Positions 1-6,502 of a stretch of DNA of 6,504 bases are shown here, in pieces. A program made the translations under genes and the position numbers. Location of the stretch: positions 1 to 6,504 of the forward strand of contig VBGO01000195.1 in assembly GCA_005882525.1 (NCBI GenBank), read 5' to 3'. This DNA is from Chloroflexota bacterium. GTDB taxonomy: Bacteria; Chloroflexota; Dormibacteria; CF-121. The notes beneath the pieces are model-generated. The model did no database searches, had not been told where the DNA came from, and worked only from the letters and a program-made list of their open reading frames with translations. The first letter of the stretch is position 1. The number at the start of each line of letters is the position of its first letter.

Positions 1-640
1 GCTCCACCTTGCCGGCCAGGATCAGCTTGCGGCCAGACTGTTGCGCCACCTGGATTGCCAGGTGCTGGCCTTTGTCGGGCGTGATCCGGGCGACCTCGAT
101 CAGGTAGCGCTCATGGGTGGCGCTGGGCGGCGCCGTCGGTAACTCGACGGCGTTGTGGACGATGCCGGCCAGCTTGAGCGCGGGTGCGCTGGCGGCCTGG
201 CTGAGGCTGATGGCGCAGAGCCGGGCCCGGGCGTCCACCTCTTTGTAGAGAGTCGTCATCGGCTCGACCAGCTCCCCATGGATGGTGTGGACCACAACCG
301 GCGCCACCCCGCTGTGGAGGGCGAGCAGCAGCCCGTCGAAGCCGGCGTGGTCGTGGATGACATCAAAGCGCCGATTGGCCATGTCGGCATAGACCCGGGC
401 GAGATAGGTTGCCTCGCGCGGACGCTCGTGGGGGCCACCCAGGTCGTGGCTCCAGGCGGCGTCGGCCAGCATCGTCACTCCGGCCTCTGAGCCTGCGGCG
501 CCGTAGACGGTGAGGTCGTGGCCCAGACGGCGGAGCTCGCTGTGGAGCAGATGGACCACCAGCTCGGTGCCTCCGTACCCCCGGGGCGGTAATGGGTACC
601 ATGGCGGCGCAACTATCGCGATCCGAAGGGTGTCGTCCAC
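1..640 (-). CDS. Glycosyltransferase family 4 protein, N-terminal part (cut by left edge)
   Basis: Predicted GT-B fold glycosyltransferase that moves a sugar from a nucleotide-sugar donor to an acceptor not identifiable here. The 213 visible residues start with a Rossmann strand (LRIAIVAPPWYPLPP, 5-19) followed by the glycine-rich acceptor-side loop RGYGGTE (20-26), typical of this GT4 subgroup. FDVIHDHAGFD (92-102) and HTIHGE (118-123) are further N-domain landmarks. The second Rossmann domain begins near 178 with RITPDKG (185-191) and LILAGKVE (206-213), then runs off the window; family members are about 340-400 residues, so the donor-binding E-x7-E region is not seen. The GTG start at 640 is chosen because an in-frame TGA lies just upstream and a near-perfect Shine-Dalgarno sits 9 bases before it. 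It is divergent from the histidine kinase. Family assignment is firm; sugar and acceptor are unknown. Confidence 0.9.
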   Translation of the reverse strand, partial: MDDTLRIAIVAPPWYPLPPRGYGGTELVVHLLHSELRRLGHDLTVYGAAGSEAGVTMLADAAWSHDLGGPHERPREATYLARVYADMANRRFDVIHDHAGFDGLLLALHSGVAPVVVHTIHGELVEPMTTLYKEVDARARLCAISLSQAASAPALKLAGIVHNAVELPTAPPSATHERYLIEVARITPDKGQHLAIQVAQQSGRKLILAGKVE

Positions 641-646
641 CCAACC

Positions 647-655
647 TCACCTCCT
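647..655 (-). promoter_or_regulatory. Strong ribosome binding site of the glycosyltransferase
   Basis: Read on the minus strand, the bases are AGGAGGTGA, a nine-base match to the complement of the 16S rRNA 3' tail. The AGGAGG core ends 9 bases before the GTG at 640. This decides the GTG start over the ATG near 601, which is in another frame. No other gene in the window has an SD of this quality. Confidence 0.85.
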
Positions 656-677
656 CCTGGCCGGCCGCGCCACCCCG

Positions 678-683
678 ATCATA
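678..683 (-). promoter_or_regulatory. Candidate -10 element for the glycosyltransferase
   Basis: The minus strand reads TATGAT, five of six matches to the sigma-70 -10 consensus, placed to give a leader of about 30 bases before the GTG at 640 that includes the strong SD. There is no convincing -35 hexamer 16-18 bases upstream. A GTTGCAAC palindrome (705-712) lies a little further upstream and could be part of a -35 region or an operator, but this is speculative. Confidence 0.3.
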
Positions 684-781
684 CCGGTCAGCTGAAGCCC
701 GTCCGTTGCAACGAAAGCTGATAGCGGCGTGCGCAGGCTCAACGACGCACCTAAGTGTGGCTTTCCGTGACGAAGTGGGCG

Positions 782-787
782 TAGAGT
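782..787 (+). promoter_or_regulatory. Candidate -10 element for a leaderless kinase transcript
   Basis: The bases TAGAGT fit the TANNNT -10 pattern and lie 8 bases before GTG 796. Transcription would then begin at or just before the start codon. This fits the absence of an SD ahead of any start candidate, and leaderless GTG/ATG genes are common in high-GC Gram-positive relatives. No -35 hexamer is evident, and a six-base match with three fixed positions can arise by chance. Confidence 0.25.
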
Positions 788-795
788 TGTGTTTG

Positions 796-2685
796 GTGAG
801 CGGGGCGCTCCAGATCGTCCAAGCTGTCGTCAGCCTCAGCTTCCTGGCACTGGGCGTGTCCACCGTGGTGGACTGGCTGCGGCACCGCGAGCCGAGCCGT
901 GGCTACCTGGCACTGGCCCTGGCAACGCTCGGCCTGACCAGCGTCGTCAGCCAGGTGAACGCGCTGATCGGTTATCGGCTGGACGTCCCGATCGGCGACC
1001 TGACCCTCGTCCTCTTCATGACCTCCGGCTACGCCCTGCTCCTCTTTCGCGACAGCTTCATCCCGCTGAGCCGGCGCCTGCGGATCGGCGCGCTGGTGCT
1101 CACGGTGGCGGCGACGGCCTTCGCCCTGGCGGTCATGGTCCCCTCCGGGCAGACGCGCCAGCCGTCCCCCATGCAGTCGGCCGCCACCATCGCGCTCGTC
1201 CTGGTGTGGTCGGCCTGCGTCGTGGAGCCGATCGTCCGCTTCTGGGCGGCGTCCCGGCACCGGCCAGCGGTCCAGCGCGCGCGATTACGCGCGCTCGGCG
1301 GCGGCTACGCGGCCATTGTCCTGATCCTGCTGGTTGCCGGCTTCGGCGGGTCCGCGGCTACCGGCCCCACGGTGCAGTGGCTGTTCGAGGTGGTGGCGAT
1401 CATTGCGCTGCCGCTGCTCTATGTCAGCTTCGCCGCCCCCAAGTGGCTCCGCCGGCTCTGGCGGCAGCGCGAGGAAGAGCAGTTCCGGGACGCGGTCTAC
1501 GATCTCGTCCTCTTCAGCCCGGACCGGCCGACCCTGGCGATGCGGGCCGCCGAGTGGGGACTTCGATTGGTGGGAGCCGACGGAATCGCCATCGTCGACG
1601 CGGGCGGCGAGATCCTGGCACTGCAGGGAATGGCCGCAGAGGCAGCGCACCGGCTGACCGGCCAGGTCGACCCAAAGGCTCAGCCACGCCTGCTGGCGAC
1701 GCCGGGCTCCCGCCGAAAGGACGCGATCGTACTCCCCCTGCCGCTCGACAATGGCACGGGCGCGATGGTGGTGGTCTCGGGCCCGTACACGCCGTTCTTC
1801 GGCACCGATGAGCTCGGCCGGCTGCGCGGTTATGCGGCGAATATCACGGCGGCGCTCGACCGCACTCGCGTAACGGAGCGGCTGGCGGCCCTGGAGAAGA
1901 CGAAGAGCCAGTTCCTCAACCTTGCCTCGCATGAACTGCGCAGCCCTTTGGGTGTGATCAACGGCTACCTGTCGATGCTGGAGCAGGGGGCCCTCGGCCA
2001 GCTCGAGGAGTCGGCAGTCAGGGCGGTGGAGGTCTTGAAAGCGAAGACGCTCGAGCTAAACCTGCTGGTCGCGCAGATGCTGGACGCAGCCCGACTGGAG
2101 GACGGCCGGCTCGCGTTGAAACGCGATGAACTCGACGTGCGGCAGCTGGCCGGCCACGCGATGCAAGTGGTGGCGCCGCTGGCCATGCCGGATCACGCCT
2201 TGACGCTCGAAACGCCGCCCAGCCCGGTGACCGTGTTCGGCGACGCGGACCGAATCAGCACCATCATCAGCAACCTGCTGGAGAACGCGATCAAGTATTC
2301 GCCGAACGGCGGGAAGGTCCAGTGCATCGTCTCGGTGGCGGATCACGTCGCCACCCTGAGGGTCGTCGACCACGGCGTCGGCATCGCTCGGGAGGACCTA
2401 CCCCGATTGTTCAACCGCTTCGAGCGGATCGAGCACCCCGACACCAGCCACGTGAACGGGACCGGGCTGGGCCTCTACCTATCTCGAGAGCTTGCCCGCC
2501 AGCACGGAGGTGACATCAGCCTGGAGTCGCGACCGGAGTCCGGCAGCACCTTCACGCTCACCCTGCCGCTCGCCCCCGCGACGCCCGTGGTGACCGAGCC
2601 GGTCATCAGCGAACCCCAAGCGGCCAGCCCGCACCTTCATGTCGTGGCCGAGGCCGACTCAGATTCGGAGTCGCGACTGGCTTAA
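796..2685 (+). CDS. Seven-TM sensor histidine kinase with GAF-like domain
   Basis: Membrane-bound two-component sensor kinase that would autophosphorylate on a histidine and pass the phosphate to a response regulator not present here. From GTG 796 it has 629 residues. Seven hydrophobic segments lie at about 5-27, 36-56, 66-84, 95-115, 127-147, 166-186 and 194-214. They are joined by very short loops, so the sensor is probably intramembrane. Residues 226-356 look like a degenerate GAF domain. The H-box is ASHELRSPLG with H379; the N-box is SNLLENAIKYSPNGG with N497; the G1 box is DHGVGI (525-530), the F box LFNRFERI follows, and the G2 box is GTGLGL (555-560). The kinase core is therefore intact. 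A 37-residue Pro/Ala/acidic tail (593-629) follows. The open frame reaches back to 592, but that would overlap the divergent glycosyltransferase start. TTG 787, TTG 793 or GTG 775 are alternative starts, and none has a good SD. The signal sensed is unknown. Confidence 0.9.
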   Translation: MSGALQIVQAVVSLSFLALGVSTVVDWLRHREPSRGYLALALATLGLTSVVSQVNALIGYRLDVPIGDLTLVLFMTSGYALLLFRDSFIPLSRRLRIGALVLTVAATAFALAVMVPSGQTRQPSPMQSAATIALVLVWSACVVEPIVRFWAASRHRPAVQRARLRALGGGYAAIVLILLVAGFGGSAATGPTVQWLFEVVAIIALPLLYVSFAAPKWLRRLWRQREEEQFRDAVYDLVLFSPDRPTLAMRAAEWGLRLVGADGIAIVDAGGEILALQGMAAEAAHRLTGQVDPKAQPRLLATPGSRRKDAIVLPLPLDNGTGAMVVVSGPYTPFFGTDELGRLRGYAANITAALDRTRVTERLAALEKTKSQFLNLASHELRSPLGVINGYLSMLEQGALGQLEESAVRAVEVLKAKTLELNLLVAQMLDAARLEDGRLALKRDELDVRQLAGHAMQVVAPLAMPDHALTLETPPSPVTVFGDADRISTIISNLLENAIKYSPNGGKVQCIVSVADHVATLRVVDHGVGIAREDLPRLFNRFERIEHPDTSHVNGTGLGLYLSRELARQHGGDISLESRPESGSTFTLTLPLAPATPVVTEPVISEPQAASPHLHVVAEADSDSESRLA

Positions 2686-3218
2686 CGCGCCTCGCGCAAT
2701 TGCCGAAGCGTCTGTCGCATCTGGTTCAGGTGGAAGCGGTCGTGCCCGGCGATCATGCGGAACATCAGCTCATAGCTCTCGGGGCCGCGCTCCGCGTGCA
2801 TCGCCACCCGCCGGCGGTCATCGGCTAAGGTCCGCCCCCAGAGGCGGAGGTTGGCCGCCCGCAGGCCGGTGAAAACCGTCAGCAGCTCGTCGGGCTGGTC
2901 ATCGTTGTGATGTAATCGCGCGACCCATTGGTCCTGGTCGTAGCCGAGCAGTGGCGGTTGATCCTGGCTGATCGCCCAGCGATAACGCCCGGCCATCACG
3001 ATCTCGGCGTCGGCAAGATGACCCAACAGCTCGACCACCTACCACTCGCCCGCTGCCGGCCGCCGGCGCAGGTCGGAACCCGCGTCCTTGAGAACCGACC
3101 GCAGGGCCGCCTCCGTGGACTGCTGAACCGTGGCCGGGTCGTCGTTACCGAGCAGTGTTAGGAGCTGCCGCTGGTAGGCGCGGCCCTCGGTGACGGGGTC
3201 CGGTGAGGTCTTCGCCAT
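2682..3218 (-). pseudogene. DinB/YfiT-like (DUF664-type) protein interrupted by in-frame TAG
   Basis: The reading frame opens with ATG at 3218 (MAKTSPDPVTEG...) and runs 178 codons to TAA, the usual size of a DinB-family four-helix-bundle protein, but codon 60 (3041-3039) is TAG. Conserved family sequence continues in the same frame on both sides: PAAGEW, then the stop, then VVELLGHLADAE. Most relatives have Ser or Thr after that Trp, so a single TCG-to-TAG change would explain it. The three presumed metal-binding histidines of the fold, H67 and H159/H163 (HDRFH), all lie after the stop. A GTG immediately follows the TAG (3038) and could restart translation to give a 118-residue product without the first helix. 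Family members are metal-binding proteins, often thiol-dependent transferases or of unknown role; the activity here is unknown. It starts 11 bases after dxs, suggesting cotranscription. The alternatives are a sequencing error or stop readthrough. Confidence 0.8.
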
Positions 3219-3229
3219 TCCCCCGCCGT

Positions 3230-5116
3230 CTAACTGCCGGGTTGCGTCGCCGGCTGCGGCAACGATTCGGTGTCGCCCACCACCCGATGCACCCGCGCCG
3301 CCACGCCCGGCGCATCCAGACCGAGCTGTTTTAGGAGCTCCGCCTGCCCGCCCTGTTCGATGAAGCTATCGGGGACCGCCATCACTGTCACCGGGATTCC
3401 CAACGGCGCCAGCCCTTCGGTCACGGCCGATCCGAAGCCGCCCGTCGCCACGTTGTCTTCCAGGGTGAGCACCGCGGGGTGGCGCCGTGCCCAGCTCTCC
3501 AGCCGGGGATCGAGCGGCTTGATGTAGCGGCAGTTGACCACGGTCATCGGCAGGCCGTCTTTGTCGAGCAGCACCGCGGCGTCCATGGCGACCGAGACCA
3601 GCTTGCCGGTGGCCAGCAGTAAGGCGGCGCTGCCCTGTCGCAGCACCTCCCATTCGCCGACCGGCAAGATCTGCGGTGGTTGCGCCTCCGCGTCGCCGGC
3701 CGCCCCTTTGGGGAAGCGGATGGCGAACGGCCCGGCGTTGTCGCGCGCGATCGCGGTATGCAGCAGGTCGCGCAGCTCCTGCGGATCGCTGGGGGCGGCC
3801 ACGGTCAGGCCGGGCATCGCCCGAAGGAAGGTCAGATCGAAGATGCCGTGGTGCGATGGGCCGTCATCGCCGGTGATGCCCGCCCGGTCGAGCACGAAGG
3901 TGACCGGCAGCTTGTGCAGGCAGACATCCATCATCACCTGGTCCATGGCGCGCTGCAGGAAGGTCGAGTAGATGACGACCACCGGTCGCAAGCCGGCCAT
4001 GGCCAAACCAGCCGCGAAGGTGACCGCATGCTGCTCCGCAATGCCGACGTCGTAGAAGCGGTCGGGGAAGCGCGCGGCAAAAGGACCGAGCCCGGCGCTG
4101 CTGCCCATGGCGGCCGTGATCGCGACCAGCCGCGGCTCGCGCTCGGCCTCCTGGAGGAGGGCCTCGCCGAAGACGTCGGTGTAGGTGACCCGGCGGCTCA
4201 GTGGCTTGGCGGTCAACAGGTCGAACGCACTGACACCGTGCAGGTGGTCGATTTCGTCTTCCTCGGCGGGCCCGTAGCCGCGCCCTTTGGTCGTAATCAC
4301 GTGCACTACGGCCGGGCCACGCAGCCGGCTGACCTGGCGCAGCGTGCGTTCGACGTCTTCGATATTGTGCCCGTCGATCGGGCCGGAGTATTTGATGCCG
4401 AGGTACTCGAAGAAGGTGCGTGGCGAGACCAGCTCCTTCAGGCCTTCCTTGATCCGGCGGCCGACTTCAATCGCCTTATCACCGGCGGGCACCGCGCGCA
4501 GCATCCGGTCGACGCGATTCTTGGTCCGGTGATAGGTGGGGTTGAGAACCGTCAGCTGCTGTGCCAGGTGTTGGGCCAGGCCGCCGACGGTCGGCGCGTA
4601 CGACCGGCCGTTGTCGTTGACGACGATGATCACCGGCGTCTTCCGGTGGCCGATGTTGTTCAACGCTTCATAGGCCATGCCGCCGGTCAAAGCGCCGTCG
4701 CCAACTACGACCACGACATGTCCAGTACCGCCTTGCTGTCGGAGGGCCTCGGCCATCCCGGAGGCGTAGCTCAGCCCAGTGGACGCATGGCTGTTCTCGA
4801 TGAAGTCGTGCTCGCTCTCCCCGCGGTTCGGGTAGCCGCTCATGCCGCCCAGCTTTCGTAGCCTTGCGAAACCCTCGCGCGGCCGCGTTAGCAGCTTGTG
4901 GACGTAGGCCTGGTGACCGGTATCCCAGATGATTCGCAGGGTCAGCTCCACGACGCCGAGGTTGGGGCCCAGGTGGCCGCCGGTCTTGGACACGGTCGTC
5001 ACCAGGAACTGTCGGATCTCCTCGGCCAGGGCGCGCAACTCGACATCGCTGAGCGGGCGAAGATCAGCCGGACTCGTGATCCGGTCGAGCAGTGGTGTGT
5101 TGGAAGCCTGGTCCAT
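3230..5116 (-). CDS. dxs: 1-deoxy-D-xylulose-5-phosphate synthase
   Basis: Cytoplasmic, thiamine-diphosphate-dependent enzyme that condenses pyruvate with glyceraldehyde 3-phosphate to DXP, the first step of the MEP isoprenoid pathway and also a precursor for thiamine and pyridoxal. It has 628 residues. Visible motifs are GGHLGPNLG with H48, GHQAYVHK (67-74), ESEHD and NSHAST (about 100-113), the thiamine-diphosphate/Mg motif GDGALTGG (139-146) completed by NDNG (167-170), IDGHN, and in the transketolase-like middle domain DVGIAEQHA with catalytic Glu361. DRAGITGDDGPSHHG and the C-terminal domain (LEDNVATGGFG) follow. NDNGRSYAP resembles actinobacterial DXS. One oddity is that ELTL (57-60) runs straight into RIIWDTGHQ, skipping about 11 residues (ALHxVFxxPxD type) found in other DXS proteins. 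The ATG start at 5116 gives the normal N-terminus (LLDRITSPADL) but has no clear SD. It ends with TAG. Function is secure as a family call; whether this copy is active is less certain. Confidence 0.95.
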   Translation of the reverse strand: MDQASNTPLLDRITSPADLRPLSDVELRALAEEIRQFLVTTVSKTGGHLGPNLGVVELTLRIIWDTGHQAYVHKLLTRPREGFARLRKLGGMSGYPNRGESEHDFIENSHASTGLSYASGMAEALRQQGGTGHVVVVVGDGALTGGMAYEALNNIGHRKTPVIIVVNDNGRSYAPTVGGLAQHLAQQLTVLNPTYHRTKNRVDRMLRAVPAGDKAIEVGRRIKEGLKELVSPRTFFEYLGIKYSGPIDGHNIEDVERTLRQVSRLRGPAVVHVITTKGRGYGPAEEDEIDHLHGVSAFDLLTAKPLSRRVTYTDVFGEALLQEAEREPRLVAITAAMGSSAGLGPFAARFPDRFYDVGIAEQHAVTFAAGLAMAGLRPVVVIYSTFLQRAMDQVMMDVCLHKLPVTFVLDRAGITGDDGPSHHGIFDLTFLRAMPGLTVAAPSDPQELRDLLHTAIARDNAGPFAIRFPKGAAGDAEAQPPQILPVGEWEVLRQGSAALLLATGKLVSVAMDAAVLLDKDGLPMTVVNCRYIKPLDPRLESWARRHPAVLTLEDNVATGGFGSAVTEGLAPLGIPVTVMAVPDSFIEQGGQAELLKQLGLDAPGVAARVHRVVGDTESLPQPATQPGS

Positions 5117-5191
5117 ATTCGGTGGTTCGAGTCTAGCGAACAGGCGGAAGCGCCCCGTGCGAGATGCAACGGTCTGGCGGCCGCTTTAGTC
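5117..5191. other. Gap between membrane-protein gene and dxs
   Basis: A 75-base intergenic stretch between two minus-strand genes. It contains a NotI-like GCGGCCGC palindrome near the membrane-protein stop and a small hairpin (GGCG, loop GAAG, CGCC, 5143-5154) with no T-run, so it is not a convincing terminator. On the minus strand TAGACT (5135-5130) fits a loose TANNNT -10 pattern 13 bases before the dxs ATG. Read-through transcription into dxs and a separate dxs promoter are both possible. Confidence 0.4.
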
Positions 5192-6502
5192 TCAGGGGGC
5201 GGGGGCCAGGTCGGTGAAGTCGTGGATGATGACCTGGTGGCTAACGTTCGCGGCGGTGTCGAGACCCCAGCTCTTCGAATACGGCGTAATGGACTGCGAG
5301 AGCACATTGCCAGACGCGTCCCTGGTGATGAAGGTGCTCGTGCCTTTCAGGGTGACGCCGATCAGCCTGGACGCCTGGCTGCTGAACTTCGGCAGGAAGA
5401 GGTTGAGGCTGACCTTGTCGAAGCTGTAGGTCTTCTGGATGATCTTTGCGGCGGCGATGTCCTGCTTGATGACATCGACGAATTCCTTGAGCCCGTCGGC
5501 CGTGGCCCCAGTCGCTGCCAGTTGCACGTCGTGGGCGCGACGCGCTTCGGATTCGATGATCAGGTCGAGGACCGCGTCGTGGGCCATCCTGGTCGCATTC
5601 TTCGGCGCGGACTGATCGAACGCGACCACGTTCGGCGCGATGGTGACCTCCGGGATCGACGGCAGGATCCACACCTGTGCCGATGCGGAGGCTGGCCCCG
5701 AGGTTCTTGGCGGCGGCAGGGCGGCGGCCGCCGAGCTGGAGACCCAGCCGCCGATGGCAGGTCCGGCGCCAACGCTGAGCGCGAGAGTCGGCGTCGACCC
5801 ATCGGCGAGCCCGGCGGCCGGCTCCGGGCTGTGGGTTGATAGATCGGCGGCCACGGGCAGGGTGCCGACAAATAGCAGCGCGACGGCGAGGGCAGCCGGC
5901 AGGCGCCAGCCCAGGCGACGCCGCCCAGCCCTCTGCCGATCCCGGGCTTCGAGTGGGGACAGAAACCGCACCAGCGCAAAGCGCAGGGCACAGGCGACGA
6001 CCAGGCTTGCCAGGATCGCGGTCTTGGTCCAGAACTCAAGCGTGGTCGGGCCGATCAGGAGAACCGCCAGAATGGCCACGAGAATGCCGAACGCGACACG
6101 CGCGACCGGGCCGTCGGGAACCGTCCTCGGGTCGGGGAGCATGAAGAGCCCGAAGACCAGGAGTTCGGGCGAGGTGACCAGGATCTGCCAGAGTTCCCGG
6201 CCGCACATTGGGGCCACGTGCCAGCTGGCGACCATGCAATGGTCCGGCACCAGGGCAAGTGCCAGGGCCGTGAAGGCCGCAAACCCAGCCATGAAGGCCA
6301 GCTCGAGTCCAAGCAACCGCAGTTCCCACGCGATCAACAGCCCGCCGACTACGAGGACGGCATACGTCACAATCAACCACGGCCCGGGCGGGATCCACCA
6401 CAGATCCTGCGGCTCCGTGAATTTGGGGCCCAGCGCGACGAAGGCGAGGACCAGGCCAAGGTTCGAAGGGTTGAAGATGTGCCGCCCACGCCAGCGGATC
6501 AG
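5192..6502 (-). CDS. RnfD/NqrB/UnbU-like polytopic membrane protein with C-terminal extension (5' end missing)
   Basis: The frame is open to the right edge (first whole codon at 6502) and gives 436 visible residues, so the true start lies outside the window. GRHIFNPSNLGLVLAF (6-21) and PDPRTVPDG (123-131) resemble the HxFNP and DPxTxP motifs of the RnfD/NqrB-like membrane family, including the UnbU proteins found in enediyne gene clusters. Several hydrophobic segments follow (about 14-26, 41-58, 66-85, 107-122, 134-153, 158-176 and 200-218). RnfD and NqrB carry covalent flavin on a threonine, but I see no SGAT-type flavinylation motif in the visible part, so an electron-transfer role is only a possibility. 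After the last helix come an Ala/Pro/Ser-rich linker (about 219-275) and an unrecognised alpha/beta domain (about 282-436), probably extracytoplasmic. It lies 75 bases upstream of dxs on the same strand. The membrane-family call is moderate and the function is unknown. Confidence 0.65.
   Translation of the reverse strand: MIRWRGRHIFNPSNLGLVLAFVALGPKFTEPQDLWWIPPGPWLIVTYAVLVVGGLLIAWELRLLGLELAFMAGFAAFTALALALVPDHCMVASWHVAPMCGRELWQILVTSPELLVFGLFMLPDPRTVPDGPVARVAFGILVAILAVLLIGPTTLEFWTKTAILASLVVACALRFALVRFLSPLEARDRQRAGRRRLGWRLPAALAVALLFVGTLPVAADLSTHSPEPAAGLADGSTPTLALSVGAGPAIGGWVSSSAAAALPPPRTSGPASASAQVWILPSIPEVTIAPNVVAFDQSAPKNATRMAHDAVLDLIIESEARRAHDVQLAATGATADGLKEFVDVIKQDIAAAKIIQKTYSFDKVSLNLFLPKFSSQASRLIGVTLKGTSTFITRDASGNVLSQSITPYSKSWGLDTAANVSHQVIIHDFTDLAPAP

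Noticed and set aside
592..795. N-terminal extension of the kinase back to ATG 592
   Set aside because: It would run through the divergent glycosyltransferase start and its SD. The extra residues are Arg/Ser/Pro-rich without family character, and the first membrane helix begins right after GTG 796.
2655..2678. Hairpin near the kinase 3' end (CGACTC/GAGTCG, plus the palindrome AGTCGCGACT) as a terminator
   Set aside because: It lies inside the coding sequence, the stem is short, there is no T-run, and the two structures exclude each other.
3039..3041. Genome-wide reassignment of TAG (amber as sense)
   Set aside because: The neighbouring dxs gene ends naturally with TAG at the expected C-terminus, so TAG is used as a stop here. 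Site-specific readthrough remains possible but is not shown.
3680..4861. Plus-strand open frame of 393 codons opposite dxs
   Set aside because: It is the antisense shadow of a clear dxs gene in GC-rich DNA. The product has no recognisable motifs and is rich in Gly/Arg/Val/Asp, as expected for such shadows.
5143..5154. Small hairpin GGCG-GAAG-CGCC between the membrane gene and dxs as a terminator
   Set aside because: The stem is only four base pairs with no U-tract on either strand, which is common by chance at this GC content.
4898..5839. Plus-strand open frame of 313 codons
   Set aside because: It spans antisense of the dxs 5' end, the intergenic gap and the membrane-protein 3' end, with no domain features, so it is a composition artefact.
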